Origin: JACMLD01 sp033761915
GTDB taxonomy: Bacteria; Bacteroidota; Bacteroidia; Chitinophagales; Chitinophagaceae
NCBI GenBank assembly: GCA_033761915.1
Contig: JANRMC010000103.1
Location: 1 to 5,260, forward strand
Direction of reading: 5' to 3'
Length of the DNA: 5,260 nucleotides
Of the stretch, positions 1 to 5,260 are shown piece after piece. A program made the position numbers and the translations under genes. Below the pieces are notes generated by a model that was not told the DNA's origin, searched no databases, and was given only the letters and a program-made list of their open reading frames with translations. How positions within the stretch are numbered: position 1 is the first letter of the stretch; every line of letters starts with the position of its first letter.

Positions 1-918
1 AACGCTTCAGCATTATCTGATCTTGAGTTTATGCTTACAGGCCATAACAATGCTGCTTTAACAGAAACCACATCAGATCTTCCGGCAACGGCTACAGGCT
101 CTCAGCGCCTGGTACGTGAGTGGAAAATTCAACACACCGGCAACTTAGGTACTGTAAATATAAGCTTTGATTTAGCAGGTATTGCCACCACCGGTGTGGT
201 AGGTACTGTTACCGATTTTAAACTGATGGTTGATGAAGATGGTGATGGTGACTTTACCACCGGAACTGTTTCTTTCTATACCCCTGCTAGTTTTACAGGC
301 ACCCGCATGAACTTTGCAGGCATTACTTTAAACAACAATGTAGTTTACTCTTTTATAACAAAAGCGTTAGGCGCATTACCAGTTAGCTGGAAGTCTTTTG
401 AAGCAAAAGTAACCGGCAATAATGTTGCATTAAGCTGGAATGTTAGCAACAATGCCGATGCAGACTATTACGAAGTTGAACATGCAGCTGATGGCGTAAA
501 CTTCACCACTGTTGGAAAAATAAGTAATGTAGCCACTGTTAGTTCATACAACTTTACGCATGCAGATGTTGCTGCTGGTAAAAACTACTACCGCATCCGC
601 CAGGTAGATGAAAACGGCCGCGCCACTTACAGCAAAGTAATTGATGTAACGGTTAAAGGCGATGCCTTCGGTATTAAGTTATTAAGCAACCCTGTTCGCA
701 CTGCATATGCAGAGTTAGAAATAGCGGCACCTAAAGCAGACGTTATTATAACTGAGTTGTGGTCTGTTGCTGGCACACGCATTGCCACTTCACAACAAAC
801 TGTTGTGGCTGGTAAAAACAGAATAAGAGTACCGATGGATCGTGCAAGCACCGGCAATTATATAATTAAAGTAAAAGTGGGCGATACCAACCAAACCATT
901 CAGGTGGTTAAGTTATAA
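1..918 (+). CDS. T9SS-sorted secreted/surface protein, C-terminal part (5' end outside window)
   Basis: The frame is open from base 1 to the TAA at 916-918, giving 305 residues. The first ATG (base 31) is internal, because in-frame coding continues upstream of it, so this is the tail of a longer protein. Residues ~36-120 are beta-rich, with R-x-W-K-I and an acidic D78-E-D-G-D-G-D-F loop, as often seen ahead of sorting domains in large Bacteroidota surface proteins. Residues ~126-217 form a fibronectin-III-like domain (LPVSWKSFEA, YYEVEHAADG, YYRIRQVDENG). Residues ~223-305 match a T9SS type A sorting domain (LLSNPV, G-K-N-R-I, TGNYIIKV, terminal VVKL). In the family this domain is recognised by the T9SS after Sec export and is usually removed when the protein is released or anchored. 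The functional N-terminal part is missing, so the activity (adhesin, hydrolase or other) cannot be named. A strong hairpin terminator follows 16 bp after the stop. Confidence 0.9.
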   Translation, partial: NASALSDLEFMLTGHNNAALTETTSDLPATATGSQRLVREWKIQHTGNLGTVNISFDLAGIATTGVVGTVTDFKLMVDEDGDGDFTTGTVSFYTPASFTGTRMNFAGITLNNNVVYSFITKALGALPVSWKSFEAKVTGNNVALSWNVSNNADADYYEVEHAADGVNFTTVGKISNVATVSSYNFTHADVAAGKNYYRIRQVDENGRATYSKVIDVTVKGDAFGIKLLSNPVRTAYAELEIAAPKADVIITELWSVAGTRIATSQQTVVAGKNRIRVPMDRASTGNYIIKVKVGDTNQTIQVVKL

Positions 919-934
919 ACCCCCAATAGATTAA

Positions 935-979
935 TAAAATAAAGAAGCCGCTTCAAATAGAAGCGGCTTCTTTATTTTA
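935..979. terminator. Bidirectional intrinsic terminator hairpin
   Basis: Bases 935-954 are the exact reverse complement of 960-979, giving a perfect 20-bp stem with a 5-nt AAATA loop. The inner stem is GC-rich (AAGCCGCTTC / GAAGCGGCTT) and the outer part is A/T only, so each strand ends the hairpin with a T-rich run. It lies 16 bp after the stop of the secreted-protein gene and ~145 bp past the stop of the converging lipoprotein gene. It probably ends transcription of the first gene and may also stop read-through from the second. Confidence 0.92.
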
Positions 980-1123
980 CATAGTTACCAGGCCCTGTTA
1001 CAAAATTCAGCATCATTGCCCGTTGAAAACCTTAACAGAATTTGTACTTAGCTTTTGAGTATTTAGTACATACCGGATAGCTATTTCTAAAAATATTGCC
1101 AGTACTAAATCGATCGCTTTCTT

Positions 1124-2026
1124 TTATTGATATTTTACAGAGAAATAACCTGCTGTAAGTTGTGCACTATCTGTAGTTAATAAAGCCTTTGCTTTAAAAT
1201 TAAAATTACCCCTGATGCGCTTGGTGGTGGCATTATGCTCAATAATAGTCAATGTGCCAGTTTCAGATGCTAAAAATATACTACTGTTTGGATTGTATTG
1301 GCCAATATACTGGCCACCAAAAAAATCAAGTGTGTAAGAGCCGGCGGTAACACCCAAGGGCATGGTTAAACCAACTGTTTTTGTTGCTGTACTATTATTA
1401 GCCACCACAGCAAGCTGGTTGGTTACAGCAACAGATACTGCGGTAATGCTGCTGGGTACCCAGTCTGCCCCATCAATTTTTACTCTAAAAGTATCTGTGC
1501 TATTAGCAGGTGGCAAACTGGTGCTATAAGAAATATTTTCAAAAACTCCTTCTGTAATTATTTTTCGTTTACTATCCAAAGCCCGGAAGAGTTTTGCGCT
1601 AAAGGTTCCTGAAATTGTTTTTTTAACTGTATCAATTTTAGTCACCACTACTTTTCCACCAGATTCTGAAGTATCAGCACCCTGGTTGCTGGCATATACA
1701 AATGGATTTTCTGTGCTGTCTGTTAAAGCAGCTACATTAAAAGAATTAGGGTCTAAAATATATGTTCCCGTGCTGGTACCACTTAATGTTATTACAAAAG
1801 ATTTTTTGGATGCGCTGATGCCAGTTATATTTATCAGGCCATTCATAATTGCAGCACCCGCCTGTTTGTCGGCCACCCACTGCACGCCATCAATCTTCAT
1901 TCTGAAAGCGCCGGTACCGCCCGTACCTCCTCCACCGGTTACAGATTCATTAGACAATTCTTTCTGACAGGAAATAATAGTAAAGAACAGCGTAAACATG
2001 AGGGCAATGCCCAGGTATTTCTTCAT
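1124..2026 (-). CDS. Exported lipoprotein with two tandem DUF6252-like domains
   Basis: This is a 300-residue protein starting at ATG (complement of 2024-2026). The N-terminus has Lys2-Lys3, a hydrophobic stretch (residues 4-17) and a lipobox ending TIIS-C20, so a signal peptidase II lipoprotein is expected. The mature protein begins C-Q-K-E-L, followed by a Gly-rich linker (31-39). The rest is two related units, residues ~40-167 and ~179-300. Each opens with F-R-(M/V)-K-I-D-G-x-x-W-V, has a middle G-(T/S)-Y-x-L-D, and closes with a G-x-x-x-(V/I) strand, (I)-x-G-x-F and a final (I/L)-T-x-G-x-F. The pattern resembles small Bacteroidota lipoproteins of the DUF6252 type, which usually carry one such unit; that family name is from memory. 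Function is unknown. No catalytic residues are evident, and a beta-sandwich binding or structural role is only a guess. The gene stands alone: 242 bp after bshA on the same strand and convergent with the upstream + strand gene. Confidence 0.88.
   Translation of the reverse strand: MKKYLGIALMFTLFFTIISCQKELSNESVTGGGGTGGTGAFRMKIDGVQWVADKQAGAAIMNGLINITGISASKKSFVITLSGTSTGTYILDPNSFNVAALTDSTENPFVYASNQGADTSESGGKVVVTKIDTVKKTISGTFSAKLFRALDSKRKIITEGVFENISYSTSLPPANSTDTFRVKIDGADWVPSSITAVSVAVTNQLAVVANNSTATKTVGLTMPLGVTAGSYTLDFFGGQYIGQYNPNSSIFLASETGTLTIIEHNATTKRIRGNFNFKAKALLTTDSAQLTAGYFSVKYQ
1127..1909 (-). repeat. Tandem duplicated domain inside the lipoprotein gene
   Basis: Two divergent units lie head to tail: unit 1 at about 1526-1909 (residues 40-167) and unit 2 at about 1127-1492 (residues 179-300). 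They are linked by a short Ser/Thr/Pro-rich segment. The clearest matching blocks are FRMKIDGVQWV versus FRVKIDGADWV, GTYILD versus GSYTLD, ISGTFSAK versus IRGNFNFK, and ITEGVF versus LTAGYF. Some DNA similarity remains around the FRxKIDG codons, but elsewhere the units are well diverged. This indicates an old duplication rather than a recent DNA repeat. Confidence 0.75.
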
Positions 2027-2116
2027 AAGTTAAGTGTTTTAAATAGCTTTTAGTTAAACAGCGGTCACCCATTGTGGCTACGCTTTTACAGTACATTTCT
2101 TATGGCTGGCAAATTA

Positions 2117-2124
2117 CAAAAATA
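2117..2124 (-). promoter_or_regulatory. Candidate -7 promoter box for the lipoprotein gene
   Basis: Read on the minus strand, the sequence is TATTTTTG, an exact match to the Bacteroidota -7 consensus TAnnTTTG. It would start transcription near 2110 and leave a leader of roughly 85 nt before the ATG at 2026. No good TTTG -33 box is visible at the usual ~19-bp spacing; the nearest TTTTG is 34 bp away. The region is AT-rich, so a chance match is possible. Confidence 0.4.
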
Positions 2125-2208
2125 GAAAGAGTTTACCTTTTTGGATTTCTTCTGTATACAAAACTTAACAGTATTCATTACTCTGCTAACGCAAAAATCA
2201 GGGCTATG

Positions 2209-2229
2209 CCGTTAAACGGTGCGACGCAA
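2209..2229 (-). repeat. Short GC-rich intergenic repeat element, copy 1
   Basis: On the minus strand, bases 2229-2219 read TTGCGTCGCAC. This 11-bp core recurs exactly, in the other orientation, at 4943-4953. It abuts the near-palindrome CCGTT-A-AACGG at 2209-2219, sharing one base with it. The core is GC-rich inside an AT-rich spacer, 40 bp beyond the bshA stop and ~95 bp upstream of the candidate lipoprotein promoter. It may be a dispersed REP-like element or a protein-binding site; no function is demonstrated. Confidence 0.45.
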
Positions 2230-2268
2230 GAATGCTTTATAGTAGTACTAATGCTGGTCTCCCCTTAT

Positions 2269-3396
2269 TTAAATACAATTACAAAAGCGGTTGTATAATC
2301 TTTCGTAAATAGGTATAATATTATGAATATCGAAAATAGCCGCATGTTGGCGGGCATTATTTTTAAATTGCTGCAGTTTCTTATCGTCGGATAACAGCGT
2401 AAGCGCATACCGGGCCATTTCATCTACATTACCCACATTGCTTAAGTAACCGGTTTTATCGTGCTCATTAATTTCTGTTAAACCTCCGGCATTGGTACTT
2501 ATTACCGGCACCCCGGCTGCCATTGCCTCTAAGGCCGCTAAACCAAAACTTTCGTACTCAGAAGTAAGCAAAAATAAATCTGAAACAGCCAGTATATCTT
2601 CTAACTGCTCCTGCTTACCTACAAATCTTACATCATCAATAATATTCAGTTCGCGGCAGAGACTTTCTGCGCCGCTGCGTTCGGGGCCATCGCCTACAAA
2701 CAATAATTTACAGGGCATCTGTTCACGCACTTTGGCCATAATCTGCACCACATCCATTACACGTTTTACTTTTCTGAAGTTGGATACATGCAATAAAACT
2801 TTTTCTCCGTTGGGTGCAATTACCTTTCTGAAAGCATCAATGGGTTTTTTCTGAAAGCGGCTTACATCTACAAAGTTGTGAATGACTTCTATTTCTTTTT
2901 CTATTTTAAAAAAAGCATAGGTCTCATCCCGCAGGTTTTTTGATACCGCGGTTATGGCATCACTCTCGTTCATAGAAAAAGTTACCACGGGGGCATAGGT
3001 TTTATCTTTACCCACCAGTGTTATATCGGTACCGTGTAGTGTGGTAATAAACGGAATATGCTTGCCCTGCTTGGCTACAATTTGTTTGGCCATATAAGCA
3101 GCGCTGGCATGCGGTATGGCATAATGTACATGCAGTAAATCTAACTGGTTGTTTAAAATAACATCTACTAGGGTGCTGGCTAAAGCTGTTTCATAGGGCG
3201 GGTAATCAAACAACGGATATGTAGGCACCCGCACTTCATGGTAAAATATATTGGCATTAAACTCACTTAATCGTACCGGTTGCTGATAAGTAATAAAATG
3301 TACCTGGTGGTTTTTATCGGCAAGGGCTTTTCCTAATTCTGTTGCTAAAACACCACTACCACCAAAAGTAGGGTAGCAAACAATTCCTATACGCAT
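2269..3396 (-). CDS. bshA: N-acetyl-alpha-D-glucosaminyl L-malate synthase BshA
   Basis: This 375-residue GT-B glycosyltransferase (family GT4) is close to the ~377 residues of Bacillus subtilis BshA. It catalyses the first step of bacillithiol synthesis in the cytoplasm: GlcNAc is moved from UDP-GlcNAc to L-malate, giving GlcNAc-malate. Family hallmarks are G-I-V-C-Y-P-T-F-G-G-S-G near the N-terminus (residues 4-15), HVHYAIPHA (89-97), TTLHGTD (118-124), AVSKNLRDETY (150-160), HVSNFRKVKRV (203-213), VGDGPE (234-239) and the GT4 E-x7-E motif at E282/E290 within ESFGLAALE. The match to known BshA is strong along its length. The start is the ATG at 3394-3396, placing the glycine loop at the normal N-terminal position; no Shine-Dalgarno is visible, as is normal in this phylum. 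The C-terminus ends F-C372-N-C374-I, an unusual CxC tail. bshB and bshC are not in the window. The gene is divergent from the peptidase gene, 131 bp away. Confidence 0.95.
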   Translation of the reverse strand: MRIGIVCYPTFGGSGVLATELGKALADKNHQVHFITYQQPVRLSEFNANIFYHEVRVPTYPLFDYPPYETALASTLVDVILNNQLDLLHVHYAIPHASAAYMAKQIVAKQGKHIPFITTLHGTDITLVGKDKTYAPVVTFSMNESDAITAVSKNLRDETYAFFKIEKEIEVIHNFVDVSRFQKKPIDAFRKVIAPNGEKVLLHVSNFRKVKRVMDVVQIMAKVREQMPCKLLFVGDGPERSGAESLCRELNIIDDVRFVGKQEQLEDILAVSDLFLLTSEYESFGLAALEAMAAGVPVISTNAGGLTEINEHDKTGYLSNVGNVDEMARYALTLLSDDKKLQQFKNNARQHAAIFDIHNIIPIYERLYNRFCNCI

Positions 3397-3482
3397 AGTA
3401 AAAAAGTCGGTTGTAAAATTAATTTCAGTTGCCGAAGGTAACCTAATTTTAATTGAGGTAATTACCGTTTATACACCGGTTG

Positions 3483-3512
3483 TTTGGCCACAAAATGTTT
3501 GGCTTATCTTTA
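3483..3512 (+). promoter_or_regulatory. Candidate promoter for the M28 peptidase gene
   Basis: TTTG at 3483-3486 and TATCTTTA at 3505-3512 are separated by 18 bp. This resembles the Bacteroidota -33 (TTTG) and -7 (TAnnTTTG) pair, with the last base of the -7 box differing (A for G). Transcription would begin near 3519, leaving a very short leader before the ATG at 3528. If real, it excludes the upstream start candidates at 3480 (TTG) and 3495 (ATG). An 8-bp direct repeat, TGTTTGGC, at 3482-3489 and 3496-3503 overlaps it. Confidence 0.3.
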
Positions 3513-3527
3513 GCAAAACTTACGCTC

Positions 3528-4913
3528 ATGAGATTACTATTGGCACTCACCTTTAGCCTTGGCGCTTTCTTATTTACCCGGGCACAAAACGAAGACTCTC
3601 TTTTTATATCTAAAATTGCTGACGAAATATTGGTTAGCGGCAAAGCTTACGATAACCTGCGGGTATTATGTAAGACTGTTGGCCCCCGCCTGGCCGGCTC
3701 TGCGGGCATGTACAAAGCAGAAGACTGGGGTGTGCAAACACTAAAAGCTGCCGGGGCAGATAAGGTATGGCTGCAGGAGTGTATGGTGCCCCATTGGGTA
3801 CGCGGTGGTAAAGATGTTGCCTGGATTAGTTATACCAATGAAGCCGGCAAACCAGTTAAAGAAACCCTTGATGTGCTGGCATTGGGCAACTCTGTAGGCA
3901 CCGGCAACACTGGTGTAAAAGCAGAAGTATTGCTGATGAATAATTTTGAAGAATTGGAACAACGCAAAGAAGAAGTGAAAGGTAAAATTGTATTTTTTAA
4001 TTACCCCTTTAACCCGCGTTATATACAACCCTTTCGGGCATATGGCGAAAGTGGTGCTTACCGCCGCAGTGGCCCCAGCCGTGCTGCCAAATACGGAGCG
4101 TTGGCCATTGTTATCCGTTCTATGACCGCTTCAGCGGCAGACAATCATCCGCATACCGGCACCACCAGTTACGATAGTGCTTATAAAAAAATTCCGGCTG
4201 CGGCCATGGGCTTAAGAGATGCAGACAAGCTGGGTAAATTATTAAGCAGCGGAAAAAAAGTGCAGCTTTATTACCAAAGCAATGCACAAATGCTGCCCGA
4301 TGCAGTGGGCCATAATGTAATTGGAGAAATAACCGGCAGCCAGTTTCCGGATGAATATATTACCGTTGGCGGCCATCTGGATAGTTGGGATCCGGCCGAA
4401 GGCGCACACGATGATGGGGCAGGTTGTGTACATTCTATTGAAGTGTTGCGTGCATTAAAAGTATTAGGCTATAAACCCAAACGCACCATCCGCATTGTAT
4501 TATTTGCCAACGAAGAAAACGGCCTGCGTGGCGGACAGAAATACGCTGCTGCTGCTAAAGCCAATAACGAAAAACATTATTTTGCTTTAGAAAGTGATGC
4601 GGGTGGCTTCACCCCACGCAGTTTTGGTTTTAGTGTAAGTGCAGAACAATTGCAAAAACTGCAAACATGGGTGCCGCTCTTTGTTCCTTATGGCGTATCT
4701 CAGTTTACAATGGGTGGCGGCGGTGCAGATATTGGCCCACTGCGTAGCACTTTTAAAACACCATTGGCCGGTTTATCGCCCGATGGGCAACGGTATTTTG
4801 ATTTGCACCATGCCCGTAACGATGTGTTTGAAAACGTAAACAGAAGAGAGCTGGAACTGGGCGCCATTAATATGGCAGCACTCATTTATTTAATTGATAA
4901 ATATGGTTTGTAA
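3528..4913 (+). CDS. Exported M28 family metallopeptidase (carboxypeptidase Q-like)
   Basis: This is a 461-residue zinc-dependent exopeptidase. From the ATG at 3528 the protein has a classic signal peptide (M-R-L-L-L-A-L-T-F-S, then LGAFLFTRA, likely cut before Gln20), so it acts in the periplasm or outside the cell. The frame is also open upstream (TTG 3480, ATG 3495), but those starts only lengthen the region ahead of the signal peptide. Residues ~45-95 carry a family-typical N-terminal block (VGPRLAGSAG, VPHWVRGG). Residues ~125-255 look like a PA-type insert domain. The M28 catalytic domain follows from ~262. The two-zinc site is complete: H283 in GGHLDSWD, bridging D295 in HDDGAG, catalytic E329 and ligand E330 in FANEENG, D357 in ESDAGG, and probably H427 in DLHHARND. 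Their spacing fits human carboxypeptidase Q as I recall it. Likely substrates are peptides or dipeptides; exact specificity cannot be read from sequence. The gene is divergent from bshA and may be co-transcribed with the gene at 4998. Confidence 0.93.
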   Translation: MRLLLALTFSLGAFLFTRAQNEDSLFISKIADEILVSGKAYDNLRVLCKTVGPRLAGSAGMYKAEDWGVQTLKAAGADKVWLQECMVPHWVRGGKDVAWISYTNEAGKPVKETLDVLALGNSVGTGNTGVKAEVLLMNNFEELEQRKEEVKGKIVFFNYPFNPRYIQPFRAYGESGAYRRSGPSRAAKYGALAIVIRSMTASAADNHPHTGTTSYDSAYKKIPAAAMGLRDADKLGKLLSSGKKVQLYYQSNAQMLPDAVGHNVIGEITGSQFPDEYITVGGHLDSWDPAEGAHDDGAGCVHSIEVLRALKVLGYKPKRTIRIVLFANEENGLRGGQKYAAAAKANNEKHYFALESDAGGFTPRSFGFSVSAEQLQKLQTWVPLFVPYGVSQFTMGGGGADIGPLRSTFKTPLAGLSPDGQRYFDLHHARNDVFENVNRRELELGAINMAALIYLIDKYGL

Positions 4914-4935
4914 CCAGCTGTTGTTTTTCAAGCAA

Positions 4936-4953
4936 GCAACTGTTGCGTCGCAC
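4936..4953 (+). repeat. Short GC-rich intergenic repeat element, copy 2
   Basis: TTGCGTCGCAC at 4943-4953 is an exact inverted copy of 2219-2229. Its 5' side overlaps an 11-nt near-palindrome, GCAAC-T-GTTGC (4936-4946). Copy 1 likewise touches an 11-nt palindrome, but on the other side of the core. It lies in the 84-bp gap between the peptidase stop and the next start. The short stem without a T-run is a poor intrinsic terminator, so a repeat or binding site seems more likely. Confidence 0.45.
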
Positions 4954-4997
4954 ACTGCATCTGTATAACAATATTCAACAAAACAACACGGCAACAC

Positions 4998-5260
4998 ATG
5001 AAAAAGTTTTTAATGATTCTTTCCGGCATCATCATAGCAGGGCTGCTTATCTTCTTTTACTTCCGCTTCAGTTTTGTTTTTGGAGAAGGCAGCAAGGCCG
5101 GTGAGCTCAACTTCTTTGTAAAAAAGGGTTATATTTTTAAAACTTATGAAGGCCGCTTAATACAAACCGGCTACAAAAGCCAGGTGCCCGGCAGCATACA
5201 AAGCAACGAGTTTGAGTTTAGCGTGGTGGATGAGAAAGTAGCCAACACGCTAATGTCTAA
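4998..5260 (+). CDS. Conserved membrane-anchored protein of unknown function, N-terminal part
   Basis: The frame opens at ATG 4998-5000 and runs without a stop past the window end: 87 full codons plus two bases. The N-terminus is M-K-K-F followed by a hydrophobic segment (residues ~5-27, LMILSGIIIAGLLIFFYF), best read as a single N-terminal membrane anchor with the rest probably outside the cytoplasm. After it come GEGSKAGELNFFVKKGY, then I-F-K-T-Y-E-G-R-L (residues ~46-54), and a QSNEFEFSVVDEKVA stretch. I recognise this pattern (KAGEL, KKG-x-IFKTYEG, EFEFSV) as a small uncharacterised protein common in Bacteroidota. Some database entries, as I recall, call it 6-phosphogluconate dehydrogenase; nothing here supports that, as no nucleotide-binding glycine motif is seen. 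There is no Shine-Dalgarno ahead of the start. It follows the peptidase gene on the same strand by 84 bp and may share its transcript. Confidence 0.82.
   Translation, partial: MKKFLMILSGIIIAGLLIFFYFRFSFVFGEGSKAGELNFFVKKGYIFKTYEGRLIQTGYKSQVPGSIQSNEFEFSVVDEKVANTLMS

Noticed and set aside
1061..1110. 9-bp inverted repeat ATTTAGTAC / GTACTAAAT after the lipoprotein stop
   Set aside because: The arms are AT-rich and 32 nt apart with no T-run, so it is weak as a terminator and could be chance. The rest of 980-1123 holds nothing I can support.
2074..2298. Plus-strand open frame of 74 codons (GTG start) in the spacer between the lipoprotein gene and bshA
   Set aside because: It overlaps the 3' end of bshA, contains the candidate lipoprotein promoter and the repeat element, starts at GTG, and its product shows no recognisable domain or sensible composition.
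2492..2854. Plus-strand open frame of 120 codons opposite bshA
   Set aside because: It lies wholly antisense to a strongly conserved enzyme gene and its product is low-complexity Ser/Thr/Lys-rich, as expected for a shadow frame.
3433..3440. Possible bshA -7 box, TACCTTCG on the minus strand
   Set aside because: It has one mismatch to TAnnTTTG in the key part and no TTG box at the expected distance upstream, so the bshA promoter is left unassigned.
3741..4028. Minus-strand open frame of 95 codons inside the peptidase gene
   Set aside because: It is antisense to a gene with a complete catalytic motif set; the Phe/His-rich product has no family resemblance.
4914..4997. Terminator between the peptidase gene and the last gene
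   Set aside because: The only stem is the 5-bp GCAAC/GTTGC pair with a one-base centre, too tight to fold as a hairpin, and no T-run follows it.
1..5260. A novel multi-gene defence, toxin or biosynthetic system
   Set aside because: The genes face different ways, belong to ordinary metabolism or envelope families, and show no operon linking them beyond a possible peptidase-plus-unknown pair.

Overview
The window looks like chromosome from a Bacteroidota bacterium, probably a Chitinophagaceae-like member. The evidence is a type IX secretion (T9SS) C-terminal sorting domain, a lipoprotein with a Bacteroidota-style start to its mature part, a bacillithiol-pathway BshA, no Shine-Dalgarno sequences ahead of the starts, a TAnnTTTG-type promoter box, and AT-rich spacers around moderately AT-rich genes. 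No mobile element, CRISPR array, tRNA or rRNA was seen.

Layout: (1) 1-918, +, the 3' end of a large secreted or surface protein with a conserved beta-rich segment, a fibronectin-III-like domain and a T9SS sorting domain. (2) 935-979, a perfect 20-bp hairpin terminator that can work on both strands, lying between convergent genes. (3) 1124-2026, -, a lipoprotein made of two tandem copies of one domain. (4) 2027-2268, a spacer with a probable promoter for the lipoprotein and a short GC-rich repeat element. (5) 2269-3396, -, bshA, the glycosyltransferase that starts bacillithiol synthesis. (6) 3397-3527, a divergent promoter region. (7) 3528-4913, +, an exported M28 metallopeptidase of the carboxypeptidase Q type. 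(8) 4914-4997, a spacer carrying a second copy of the GC-rich repeat core. (9) 4998 to the window end, +, the start of a small membrane-anchored conserved protein of unknown function.

The genes do not form one pathway. BshA is cytoplasmic thiol metabolism; the others are envelope or secreted proteins. The peptidase and the last gene may be co-transcribed (84-bp gap, same strand, no clear terminator). bshA and the lipoprotein gene share a strand, but a 242-bp gap and a candidate promoter suggest separate transcription. I found no convincing undescribed multi-gene system. The points most worth a second look are the short intergenic repeat shared by two spacers, the duplicated lipoprotein, the CxC tail on BshA and the uncharacterised last gene.
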